In this document: positions 14,760-22,926 of the stretch, piece after piece | Layout: the number at the start of each line of letters is the position of its first letter | Position numbering within the stretch: the first letter of the stretch is position 1 | Source: CAYREX01 sp964423505 | GTDB lineage: Bacteria; Fermentibacterota; Fermentibacteria; Fermentibacterales; JCC-6 | Direction: 5' to 3' | NCBI GenBank assembly: GCA_964423505.1 | Contig: CAYREX010000002.1 | Span: 248,001 to 312,000, forward strand | DNA: 64,000 nt | Notes under the pieces: generated by a model | The model's input: only the letters and a program-made list of their open reading frames with translations | Told to the model about the DNA's origin: nothing | Database searches by the model: none | Position numbers and translations under genes: made by a program

Positions 14760-17609
14760 ATGCCGGGCGCGCGACTGCTCCACGAGGGGCACTACCGCGA
14801 CCTGGAGCGGATGCTGCTGGACGTCGCCCTTCCCCTGCTGGAGCGGCGGTCCCCCGTCCTCCTGGTCACCGCCGGCAACGCGCAGGCCCGCAGGCTCACC
14901 CGGCTCCTCATGGAGAAGACCGGCCGCCGCGTGCTCGCCGGGGTGGAGGTGCTCTCCGGCATACACCTGCTCCCGGCAAGGCTCGGCCGACTCCCCCTGG
15001 TCGAGGAGCGGGTCTCGGAGGCCGACCGCTCGCTGCTGGCGCTCTCCTCCATGCTGGAGCTGAGGCCGGGAGAGCCCCTCCATCCGCTCCGTGACAACCC
15101 CGGTACCGCGCTCTCGCTGGGTAGCTTCTTCGAGAGCCTGCTGGAGAAGGGCATCGACCCCGGGGTCTACGCCATCGTCCTGGACATGCTGGAGGATGGG
15201 CCCGCGCGGGCAACCGGCGAGGTGGTCCTCAGGTGCTTCGAGCGCTACTGCGGGGAGAGGGCGAGGGTCTACCGGCGGACCAGGGAGAGGGTGATGGCCT
15301 CCGAGCCGGCCGAGGGACTCTCCGGCACTCTGCTGGTCTACGGCTTCTACGACCCGAACCCCGCCCAGAGGGGCTACCTGGCGCGCCTGTGCGGAATGGA
15401 CCGACTGGACGTCCACGTGTTCTCCCCCATCCGGCGGGAGGATTCCCACTGGAGCCCACTCGCCGGCCCCCTCTCTTCGCTCGCCGGCCGCGTCGGGCTC
15501 TCCTCCATGCGGGGAGGCGCACCCTCGGAGATGTCGCAGCAGGCCCGCCTGGTGGAGTCTCTGTTCCGCGGAGGAGCCGTCACTCCACCGCGGGAAGGCT
15601 TCCGGTTGACGGCCGTCTCCGGCCTGATGGGCAGGGCGAGGGCGGTACTGGACAGGGTCCTTGAGCTGGCGGATGCGGGATGCGACATCTCGAGAGTGGC
15701 GGTAGTCCGCCGCAGCGACGAGGACATGATAGTCAGGATGGCCCACCACGAAGGAGTGCCCGTGGCGGAGCCGCTCCGTGCGCCGCTCTCCGAGTTGCCG
15801 GCCGGCCTGGGCCTCCTGGCGGTCCTGGACGTGCTGGAGAGCGACTTCCACCACACGGCGCTGGCGGCCCTCGCATCTTCCGGGCTGCTCGCCGGGAGGT
15901 TCGACTTCAGCCCCTCCATGGTCGCCGACTCGGTGCTGTCATCGGGCATCCGGCGCGGAAGGCGGGACTGGGCCGGCTGGGCTGCCGGCGCCCGGGGCCC
16001 CCTCGCCGAGACGGTCGGGCTGCTGGCGCGGTTCGCCGAGGAGATGCCCGACCGCGCCGCCCCGGCGGAGCATGCGGGGCGGCTGAGGGAGCTGATGCGG
16101 GAGCTGTCCGCCGGCGGCCTGAAGGCGCCGTTCCTCGACGCGCCCCTCTCCGGACGTGTCTTCCGCTCGAAGGCGGAGGTCGGCCCGGCCGGGATGTACT
16201 GCGCTCTCCGGCTCCACCTCGGGAGGGTGACGGTGACGCTCAGGAGCGGAGACCCGGCAGGCTTCACGGTCACCTCGCCGGAGAGCCTGAGGGGCTCCCT
16301 CTTCGAGCACGTGATACTCCTGGACCTGGAGGAGGGGACATGGCCCTCCATGGCCAGGGAGGACCCCAGGCTCCCCCGGGAGCTCCTGGAGAGGCTCGAG
16401 CTCTCTCTCCCGGAGCGGAGGGAGCTGGAGGAGGCCTTCCTGCTCCGGCAGGCCGCCGAGTGCGCCTCGGCCGGGCTGGATATCGTATGGATGGAGAGGG
16501 ACTCGGAGGGGAGGGAGCTCTATCCGTCCCCCTTCATCTCCCCCCTGTGCGAGAGGGAGCGTCTGGAGAAGCGGCCGGAGTGGTTCGTCAGGCGGGACGG
16601 CTCCGCCGAGCGGGAGATGCTGGGCGGAGGTCACCCGGGCCAGCTGGCCATGACGGCGGACCCGGCATCCGTACCGTTCGCCGCGGAAGCTGCGACGGCG
16701 GAGCGGGAGCGGCTCTCCGGAGCCCCTCTGGGACCGCATGACGGCGTGCTGGGTCCCGGTCACCACGACCCGTCGCCCCTGTCGGCGACCCTCCTCGAGA
16801 CCTACGTGAGATGTCCCTTCCGCTACCTCCTGGACAGGGTCTGGAAGGTCGGCGAGAGGCCCTCGCTTGACGTGACCACCTCGGCCGAGCCGTCGGAGAG
16901 GGGCAGGCTGGTCCACGGTGTCGTGGCCTCCCTCCTGGAGGACTTCGGCACCTCGCCTCCCCGGGACGCGGTAGAGACATACCTGGAGCGGGCGGCCGAG
17001 AGGGCGGGTCTCGCCAGGGCGATGGGGAGCCGGGCGCTGGCCGGCGTCTTCCTGGACAGGCAGGCCGACGCTGTCCTCCGCTCCATAGGGGAGCTGGACT
17101 CCTCGGGACTGACTGTCGTCGCCACCGAGGAGACGGTTGCGGGAACGGTGGCGGGAGAGGCCTTCTCCGGCCGGGTGGACCTCCTGATGCGTGACGGAGA
17201 GGGCAGGCTCCTCATACTCGACGTCAAGACCGGCAGGTCCCTCCCCTCCGAAAGGGACGTCGAGGAAGGTAGGCGCTACCAGCCGCCCGTCTACTACTCC
17301 CTGGCGAGGCAGACCTTCCCGGACGAGGAGCTGGCGGGGGTCGGCTACGTCTCCGTGAGCGGCGACTCCCCTGGAGAGCGGGTCTTCATGGCCTCCGGCT
17401 GGCTCGAGGATATCATGGGGGCGACCGAGGAGAGGATAGTGGTCCTGGCCGGCCTGATCAGGCAGGGCTTCTTCCCCCCCTGTCCCTCGAACGACACCTG
17501 CCGGTTCTGCTCATGCGACGAGCTGTGCAGGCTCTCTCCGGCCGACAGGCTCGAGTGGAAGGCCGACGCGGACGAGAGGCTCCGGCTGCTGCGGAGCGTC
17601 CCGGGTTGA
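14760..17609 (+). CDS. addB: AddB-like helicase-nuclease subunit (PD-(D/E)XK, 4Fe-4S)
   Basis: 949 residues. The N-terminal two thirds is a divergent, probably inactivated UvrD-like helicase fold (LLVTAGNAQARRLTRLLMEKTGR replaces a Walker A). The C-terminal third is a RecB-family nuclease: GRLVHGV (His), FSGRVDLLM (Asp), LLILDVKTG (D-x-K) and QPPVYY. Cys685 (YVRCPFRY) and the cluster Cys 914/917/923 (CRFCSCDELC) match the four-cysteine iron-sulfur staple of AddB nucleases. AddAB resects double-strand breaks for RecA loading. The stop overlaps the addA TTG start (TTGA). Length is short compared with Firmicute AddB (about 1160). Confidence 0.88.
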   Translation: MPGARLLHEGHYRDLERMLLDVALPLLERRSPVLLVTAGNAQARRLTRLLMEKTGRRVLAGVEVLSGIHLLPARLGRLPLVEERVSEADRSLLALSSMLELRPGEPLHPLRDNPGTALSLGSFFESLLEKGIDPGVYAIVLDMLEDGPARATGEVVLRCFERYCGERARVYRRTRERVMASEPAEGLSGTLLVYGFYDPNPAQRGYLARLCGMDRLDVHVFSPIRREDSHWSPLAGPLSSLAGRVGLSSMRGGAPSEMSQQARLVESLFRGGAVTPPREGFRLTAVSGLMGRARAVLDRVLELADAGCDISRVAVVRRSDEDMIVRMAHHEGVPVAEPLRAPLSELPAGLGLLAVLDVLESDFHHTALAALASSGLLAGRFDFSPSMVADSVLSSGIRRGRRDWAGWAAGARGPLAETVGLLARFAEEMPDRAAPAEHAGRLRELMRELSAGGLKAPFLDAPLSGRVFRSKAEVGPAGMYCALRLHLGRVTVTLRSGDPAGFTVTSPESLRGSLFEHVILLDLEEGTWPSMAREDPRLPRELLERLELSLPERRELEEAFLLRQAAECASAGLDIVWMERDSEGRELYPSPFISPLCERERLEKRPEWFVRRDGSAEREMLGGGHPGQLAMTADPASVPFAAEAATAERERLSGAPLGPHDGVLGPGHHDPSPLSATLLETYVRCPFRYLLDRVWKVGERPSLDVTTSAEPSERGRLVHGVVASLLEDFGTSPPRDAVETYLERAAERAGLARAMGSRALAGVFLDRQADAVLRSIGELDSSGLTVVATEETVAGTVAGEAFSGRVDLLMRDGEGRLLILDVKTGRSLPSERDVEEGRRYQPPVYYSLARQTFPDEELAGVGYVSVSGDSPGERVFMASGWLEDIMGATEERIVVLAGLIRQGFFPPCPSNDTCRFCSCDELCRLSPADRLEWKADADERLRLLRSVPG

Positions 17610-20600
17610 GCGGGGCCCCGAAGCCTCTCGACGAGCGGGTACGGGAGGAGGTCCGCGGCGCGAGGGACGTGAACGTCTCCGTCTCCGCCGGCGCCGGTAC
17701 CGGGAAGACCAGGCTGATGGTCGACAGGTTCGTCCGGCTGGTCCGGGCCGGACTGCCGGTCGACGGGCTCGTGGTGATAACCTTCACGAAGACCGCCGCG
17801 GCTGAGCTGCGCACCAGGATAAGGAAGGCGCTGCGGGAGGAGAGCCGGGAGTCCTCCGAGTGCGCGAGGGCCCTGGAACGCTTCTCGATGGCCTGGATAG
17901 GAACGATCCACGCATTCGCCGGAAGGCTGCTGCGCGAGTTCTTCCACCTCACCGGCACCGACCCGGACTTCGTCCAGACCGAGAGCCATCACAGCCCCCG
18001 CGAGGTCTCCCGGAGGTGGGACGAGTGGCTGCTCCGGGCCGGCCGGGAGGAGCTGTCCAGGGACTGGGAGGCCCTGGTCAGGGTCCCCGCGAACGTGCTC
18101 AGAGAGATAGCGCTCGGCCTCGAGCGTCTCAGGTGGCTCACCGACCGGGCCATGCTGGGGGAGCCGCCGGAGACCCTCCTCGAGCGGTTCGGGCGGGAGG
18201 AGCTGGCCGATGCGGAGAGGATGCTCCGGCAGTGCCGGGACGAGACCGACGGCCTCTACGCCGGCGCCAGGGCCTTCGTGGAGTCCGTGCGGGAGGTCAT
18301 GCGCGGCATGCCGGAGCCGGACCAGGAGAGCCTTGCGAAGCCCATATCCACGATAAATCTCCGGAGCGGGAAGAAGGCGAGCTGGGAGAGCAAGCAGGAG
18401 GCGAAGAAGGTCTTCGGGAGGGCGAGGAAGAAGTACGAGAGCGTCATCGCCCCCGCCCTGCTCGCGGCACCGGCACTGGATGGCTGCTGGCGGTTCTGCG
18501 GAGCGCTCGCCGAGGGGATGCGGAGCGACTGGGACGCGGACAGGAGCCGGCTCTCCTTCGACGACCTGCTCGGGATCGCCGCGGACAGCCTGGAGCGCGG
18601 CCGGGCCCTCCGGGAGCTCCTCGGGTCCAGGTTCGGCCACGTGATGGTCGACGAGTTCCAGGACACCAGCGCCGAGCAGGTCAGGCTGCTGGAGGCCATG
18701 CTGGACGACGGCGGCAGGCTGCGGGAGGGCTCGCTGACCGTTGTCGCCGACGACAAGCAGTCCATCTACGGCTGGCGCCGGGCCGACATCGAGACCTACC
18801 GCGCCTTCGAGGGGCGGATGGAGCGGGAGGGGGCGATGCTGCGGGACATAACCGTGAACTTCCGCAGCACTGGAAGGATAGTCGAGTTCGTGAACGCGTT
18901 CGGGAGGGAGCTCTTCGGCGGCAGGACCGAGGAGGAGGAGCCGTTCGCCTGCGACTACAGGCCAATAGACCCGGGGCCGGCGGCTTCCGGGGGGGAGCCC
19001 GTGCAGGTCATCGAGCTGTCGGGGCTCCCGGAGGGGCTGGCAGACGCGAAGGGCAAGGCCAAGCTCCAGGCGGCCTGGTTCGCCGATTACGTCGCTCGGG
19101 GTATCGAGAGGGGGGACAGCCCCGGCGACTACGCCCTCCTGCTGAGGAGCGGGACTCACATGGACAGGTACGTCGAGGCCCTGGAGGGGGCGGGCATCGA
19201 CTACTTCGTCGAGGCCACCAGGGACTTCCGCAGAAGGCTCGAGGTGACCGACCTGAGGGGACTGGTCCGATGCCTGAGGGATCCCTCCGACGAGAGGTCG
19301 TGGGTGCAGACGCTCAGGTCCGGCTTCTTCGGCGTGGCGGACGATGACATCTCCCTGGCGCTGGCCTCCGGCTGCCGTACGTACGCGTGCGAGCCCGAAG
19401 GCTGTCCCGGGCCCGTCCGACGGGCCAACGCCGTGCTGCGGCGCCTGAGGGAGTCCGCGAGGTCGCTGCCGCTCCGCGACTTCCTCCCGGAGCTCCTGCT
19501 GGGCACCGCACTGCTGCCCGGACTGATTCTGTCCCGGCATCAGGTGGGGAGGAGGCTCTCCAACATGGAGCACCTGCTGGAGGAGGTCATGACCGGCTCT
19601 ATGGAGAGCCTGGACGCCCTGCTCCTCGAGCTCGACGACGAGCTGGCGCCCTCCAGGACCGACGAGCCGTCGCAGCGCGGCGGCAGAGGTGCGGTGACCA
19701 TCTCCACCATCCACAAGGCCAAGGGCCTGGCCTGGGAGCACGTGGTGGTCCCTACGCACCAAGGCTCCACAGGGGGAAGCAGAGGGCACGTCCTGTCGCA
19801 TGAGAGCGGCCGGAGGGCCGCCCTCGACCTCGGCTACTCCCTGAGGACGAGCGGAAAGAAACTGACGGCGAGGACCCCTCACTGGAGCGGGATCTGCGAT
19901 ACGCTGAAGCACCGGGGCGTCGCCGAGGAGCGGAGGCTGCTCTACGTGGCGCTGACCCGCCCCAGGCAGTCGCTGGTGCTGTTCACTCAGCCGTCGGGGA
20001 GCAGCGGCACCTCCGCGCAGTCCATCGCGTACAGGTGCGCGGAGGCCGCCCTGGCGGCCGCGCCGTCCGCCTCGGTCAGGGCGGAGGTCGACTGGGAGCG
20101 CCTGGCTTCGGCCTCGACCGGCCCCGGCGCCGCCGGGCGGATGACAGCGGGCCGGGCATCATTCGCGCCTCCCTCTTTCGAGGTGGACCCGAAGGTCGAG
20201 GGGTGGCAGCCGGAGGGGGCGGTTGTCGGCGACCTGGTCCACGAGACCCTCTCCAGGCTGGACTGGAACGCTCCCGGGAGGTGGCTGGACGAGAACGGGG
20301 AGGCGCTGGAGGAGCTTTTCGGCGGGCATGCTGGGGTGGTGCGCGAGCTCTGCCTGCGCTTCTTCCGAATGGACCTGCCCTTCGCCCCCTCCTCCTCGGA
20401 GGTGCTGGGGAGGGAGTACGCCTACTCGACCCTGGACGACTCCGGGCGCCTGCAGAGCCGGCGCATCGACCTGCTGCTGCGGACGCCCGGGGGCCTCGCC
20501 GTTGTGGACTACAAGACCGACGAGGCCGACTCGCCCGCTGCCGTCGACCGGCTGGTCGAGAAGTACTCGGAGACCCAGCGTGGATACATCCGGGACATGG

Positions 20601-20683
20601 AGAGGCTCTTCGGGGAGCCGGCCCGGGGCTACCTGGTCTTCCTCAGGGCCTCCGCCTGGCGCGAGGTCGCCCCGCCCGGCTGA
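17606..20683 (+). CDS. addA: AddA-like UvrD/RecB helicase-nuclease subunit
   Basis: 1025 residues from a TTG start inside the addB stop (TTGA); the first in-frame residues LSGAPKPLDERVREEV lead into Walker A VSAGAGTGKT (about 29-37). Other SF1A motifs: ITFTKTAAAELRTR (Ia), VDEFQDTS (II, about 348), VADDKQSIYGWRRA (III), ISTIHKAKGLAWEHV (V) and LLYVALTRPRQ (VI). The C-terminus carries a RecB-type nuclease: GDLVHETLSRL, RRIDLLLR and VVDYKTDE (about 950-970). With AddB it forms the break-resection complex. The pair seems to be a two-gene operon. Confidence 0.92.
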   Translation: MSGAPKPLDERVREEVRGARDVNVSVSAGAGTGKTRLMVDRFVRLVRAGLPVDGLVVITFTKTAAAELRTRIRKALREESRESSECARALERFSMAWIGTIHAFAGRLLREFFHLTGTDPDFVQTESHHSPREVSRRWDEWLLRAGREELSRDWEALVRVPANVLREIALGLERLRWLTDRAMLGEPPETLLERFGREELADAERMLRQCRDETDGLYAGARAFVESVREVMRGMPEPDQESLAKPISTINLRSGKKASWESKQEAKKVFGRARKKYESVIAPALLAAPALDGCWRFCGALAEGMRSDWDADRSRLSFDDLLGIAADSLERGRALRELLGSRFGHVMVDEFQDTSAEQVRLLEAMLDDGGRLREGSLTVVADDKQSIYGWRRADIETYRAFEGRMEREGAMLRDITVNFRSTGRIVEFVNAFGRELFGGRTEEEEPFACDYRPIDPGPAASGGEPVQVIELSGLPEGLADAKGKAKLQAAWFADYVARGIERGDSPGDYALLLRSGTHMDRYVEALEGAGIDYFVEATRDFRRRLEVTDLRGLVRCLRDPSDERSWVQTLRSGFFGVADDDISLALASGCRTYACEPEGCPGPVRRANAVLRRLRESARSLPLRDFLPELLLGTALLPGLILSRHQVGRRLSNMEHLLEEVMTGSMESLDALLLELDDELAPSRTDEPSQRGGRGAVTISTIHKAKGLAWEHVVVPTHQGSTGGSRGHVLSHESGRRAALDLGYSLRTSGKKLTARTPHWSGICDTLKHRGVAEERRLLYVALTRPRQSLVLFTQPSGSSGTSAQSIAYRCAEAALAAAPSASVRAEVDWERLASASTGPGAAGRMTAGRASFAPPSFEVDPKVEGWQPEGAVVGDLVHETLSRLDWNAPGRWLDENGEALEELFGGHAGVVRELCLRFFRMDLPFAPSSSEVLGREYAYSTLDDSGRLQSRRIDLLLRTPGGLAVVDYKTDEADSPAAVDRLVEKYSETQRGYIRDMERLFGEPARGYLVFLRASAWREVAPPG

Positions 20684-20711
20684 CTCCTGTCTCCCGCCTG
20701 CCCCGGAGCGG

Positions 20712-21455
20712 CTACAGCGACGTGAGGGCCGTCGCGCCTCCCCATCCGCTGGTCAGGGCCTCGTAGGAGCCGTCCACCGGGTTGGTGACCCAGAGGGTAC
20801 CCTCCCAGATGGTGTAGACCCGGCCGTCCGCCACGGCCATAAGCGAGACGCCTCCGTAGCCTCCGCCGAGGTTCTCGAAGTCGCCGGTATAGGGGTCCAC
20901 CCAGTACAGGACGTCCTCCTGGACCACGTAGAGGTCCTCGCCGTCGCCGACCATGGCGGTGGTGCCTGCGTAGCTGTGGGGCAGATCCGTGTAGTCGCCG
21001 GTCTCCGGGTCGGTCCTGTAGAGGACGTCGTTCTGGAGCACCATCAGAGCCCCGCCGGCCCAGGCGAGGTGCGTGGTGCCATCGTAGTAGCCGGAGAGGC
21101 TCTCCCACGCGCCGTCGGCCGGGTCTGCCCGGTATATGCTGCCGCCCTGGGCCACGTAGACGTAGTCCGGTCCGGCGGTGATGGCCTGCGAGCCGTACCA
21201 CGTGCTGGAGAGCGACTCCCAGGTGCCGTCGTAGGGGCTGGCCCAGTACAGGTTGTCGCCCTGTATGGCGTAGAGACCGCCCTGGCAGGCGGTGAGCAGC
21301 TCCGTGCCGCTCCAGGTCTCCGAGAGCGCCTCCCAGCTGCCGTCGGACGGGTCAACCGAGTAGAGCGCGTCGCCGTCTATCGCGTAGAGCCATTCTGCTC
21401 CCGCTACCCCGGCCGTCGCGAGCACCGCTGCCAGAACCAGGTATGCCGTCCTCAT
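20712..21455 (-). CDS. Secreted six-repeat beta-propeller-like protein
   Basis: 247 residues. After a signal peptide (MRTAYLVLAAVLATAGVAGA) the whole mature protein is six gap-free repeats of 38 residues (last 35) with the pattern LYxxxGDxLYxxDPxDGxWExLSxxWxGxxxL. Such strand-rich repeats should form a six-bladed propeller. Aspartate-proline and Asp-Gly turns recur at the same place. No catalytic residue is invariant. GGGAGGGG precedes the ATG. It is convergent with addA. It may bind a ligand or a surface partner; function is unknown. Confidence 0.75.
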   Translation of the reverse strand: MRTAYLVLAAVLATAGVAGAEWLYAIDGDALYSVDPSDGSWEALSETWSGTELLTACQGGLYAIQGDNLYWASPYDGTWESLSSTWYGSQAITAGPDYVYVAQGGSIYRADPADGAWESLSGYYDGTTHLAWAGGALMVLQNDVLYRTDPETGDYTDLPHSYAGTTAMVGDGEDLYVVQEDVLYWVDPYTGDFENLGGGYGGVSLMAVADGRVYTIWEGTLWVTNPVDGSYEALTSGWGGATALTSL

Positions 21456-21501
21456 TCCAGTCCCCTCCCTTTCTCCGCCGGCGACTCCGGCGGTTACCTC
21501 G

Positions 21502-22752
21502 TCACAGGCCCAGGTGGCGGATGGCCTCTGCCACTCCGTCCTCCTCGGCCATGGAAACGGCCACCGCACCTGCCCTCTCCCTCATTTCGACCGAGGTGAG
21601 GGCGTCCTCCATGGCCCTCGCCAGGGGTCGGGGCCGGAGCCCCGACCTCCCGAGCGGCCGGGATGACAGTCCTATTCTGTGCAGGTGCGGCCCCCAGAAC
21701 AACTGGTCGACGCCGTACATGAGCGGAACCGATGGGACTCCGCAGGCAGCCGCCGTGTGCGTGGTGCCGGCCCCGCAGTGGTGGACGACGGCGGCGCACC
21801 TGGGGAAGACCCCCTCGTGAGGGGCCCTGGCGACGACGATGATGCCGTCGCCCCGGAAGTCCCGGGCCTCGCTCCTGTCGCACTGAACCGCAAGCCGGCA
21901 GCCGACCCTCCGCGACGCCTCGGCCAGAGTTCCGAGGAGCGCCGGGACGTCAGGGTCGAAGGCCATCATGCTGCCGGCGGTGAAGTACACCGGGGGCTTC
22001 CCGTCTTCCAGGAAGGAGTCCAGCTCCGGTGGCATGGGGAGGGCCCCCTCGACCGCCGGATGCCGGAAGCGTCCGGTCAGAATGTAGTCGGGCCAGTCCG
22101 GCGGCCTCTCCAGCAGGGAGGGGCTGACCTCCAGCATCAGGGGCGCGTCTCCTATCAGGACCTCCTCCAGTATCCAGCGGGCCTTCGGCAGCCCCGCCCT
22201 CTCCCGGAGGCCGTTGACGACAGGCGCGACCATGCGGTTGAAGAAGGGGGCGGCCAGCCTCCAGATGAGGCCGGTAAGCAGGGGGCCGAGGGGGGGGAGG
22301 CCGACCAGCGGTATGTGGCGGGAGGGGAGCACCGCCGGCGTCGTGAGTACCGCCGCCCTGGGGGTGCCGGTCAGCTCTGCGGCCACCGGAAGGGTCCAGG
22401 CGAACAGGTGTCCCACCACCATGTCGCTCTTCCGGCAGAGCTCCAGCGAGGCCTCCCACATGGCTTCCGTGGAAGGGCGGAGGAGCCTCTCCGTGACGAA
22501 GGAGAACTGCCTGATCGGGCTCCCCCGCATGGAGATGCGACCCAGCTCCGCCAGCTCCTCCTCCGAGGCTCCGAGACCAGCGGTCTGCACCAGTCCGACG
22601 CCGGAGCCCTCCAGCATGGGGGCGTAGTCCCTCTCCTCCATGCTGGTCACCACGGCGGTGACGTCGTGGCCGGCCTCGGACAGTCCCAGGGCGAGCGCGA
22701 GGAACGGCCGGACATCCCCCTCGCTCCCCCACGTCTGCACCCCGACCCGCAT
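21502..22752 (-). CDS. UGT-type (GT1/GT28) glycosyltransferase
   Basis: 416 residues, GT-B fold. The N-terminal domain starts RVGVQTWGSEGDVRPFLALALGL, the sterol/macrolide glycosyltransferase pattern; the C-terminal donor site is CAAVVHHCGAGTTHTAAACGVPSVPLMYGVDQLFWG, a clear UDP-glycosyltransferase signature. It likely glycosylates a lipid or small hydrophobic acceptor. The ATG at 22752 lies two bases from the terminal repeat of the MITE-like element, which therefore supplies the leader; no good ribosome site is visible. A GTG one codon upstream lies inside the repeat. Confidence 0.88.
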   Translation of the reverse strand: MRVGVQTWGSEGDVRPFLALALGLSEAGHDVTAVVTSMEERDYAPMLEGSGVGLVQTAGLGASEEELAELGRISMRGSPIRQFSFVTERLLRPSTEAMWEASLELCRKSDMVVGHLFAWTLPVAAELTGTPRAAVLTTPAVLPSRHIPLVGLPPLGPLLTGLIWRLAAPFFNRMVAPVVNGLRERAGLPKARWILEEVLIGDAPLMLEVSPSLLERPPDWPDYILTGRFRHPAVEGALPMPPELDSFLEDGKPPVYFTAGSMMAFDPDVPALLGTLAEASRRVGCRLAVQCDRSEARDFRGDGIIVVARAPHEGVFPRCAAVVHHCGAGTTHTAAACGVPSVPLMYGVDQLFWGPHLHRIGLSSRPLGRSGLRPRPLARAMEDALTSVEMRERAGAVAVSMAEEDGVAEAIRHLGL

Positions 22753-22754
22753 CA

Positions 22755-22870
22755 CGTACCGCTTACTACTTTAGTGTCCGAATCCAAAGTAAAGCTCCAA
22801 AACGCCCCGGAAACGGATAGCCGCTTGTTCGATCATTGCTCGATTTCATAATAAAGTCGTAAGCGGTACG
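22755..22870. mobile_element. MITE-like element, copy 1 (116 bp, terminal inverted repeats)
   Basis: The ends CGTACCGCTTACTACTTTAG (left) and the reverse complement of the right end CGTACCGCTTACGACTTTAT match at 18 of 20 positions. The interior is AT-rich compared with the flanks and encodes nothing. A second copy with the same ends lies at 36581-36691, and a sub-terminal AAAGTAAAGC block is conserved at the same distance from the end. No clear target-site duplication is seen. It may be a non-autonomous transposon or an ERIC-like intergenic palindrome. Confidence 0.75.
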
Positions 22871-22901
22871 AAGAAAGGGCGGGGGAGCAAGTCCCCCGCC
22901 C
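22871..22901 (-). terminator. Rho-independent terminator of the C25 peptidase gene
   Basis: On the minus strand a perfect 10-bp stem GGGCGGGGGA / TCCCCCGCCC with a five-base loop is followed by TTTCTTC. It lies 26 bp after the peptidase stop codon and directly abuts the MITE-like element. Confidence 0.8.
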
Positions 22902-22926
22902 CGTCTTCACGGTATCGGCCGTCCGG

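Noticed and set aside
17345..19912. A continuous 855-codon minus-strand frame opposite addA and addB
   Set aside because: High GC gives long antisense frames; the plus-strand helicase motifs are decisive, and the minus frame has no recognisable domain.
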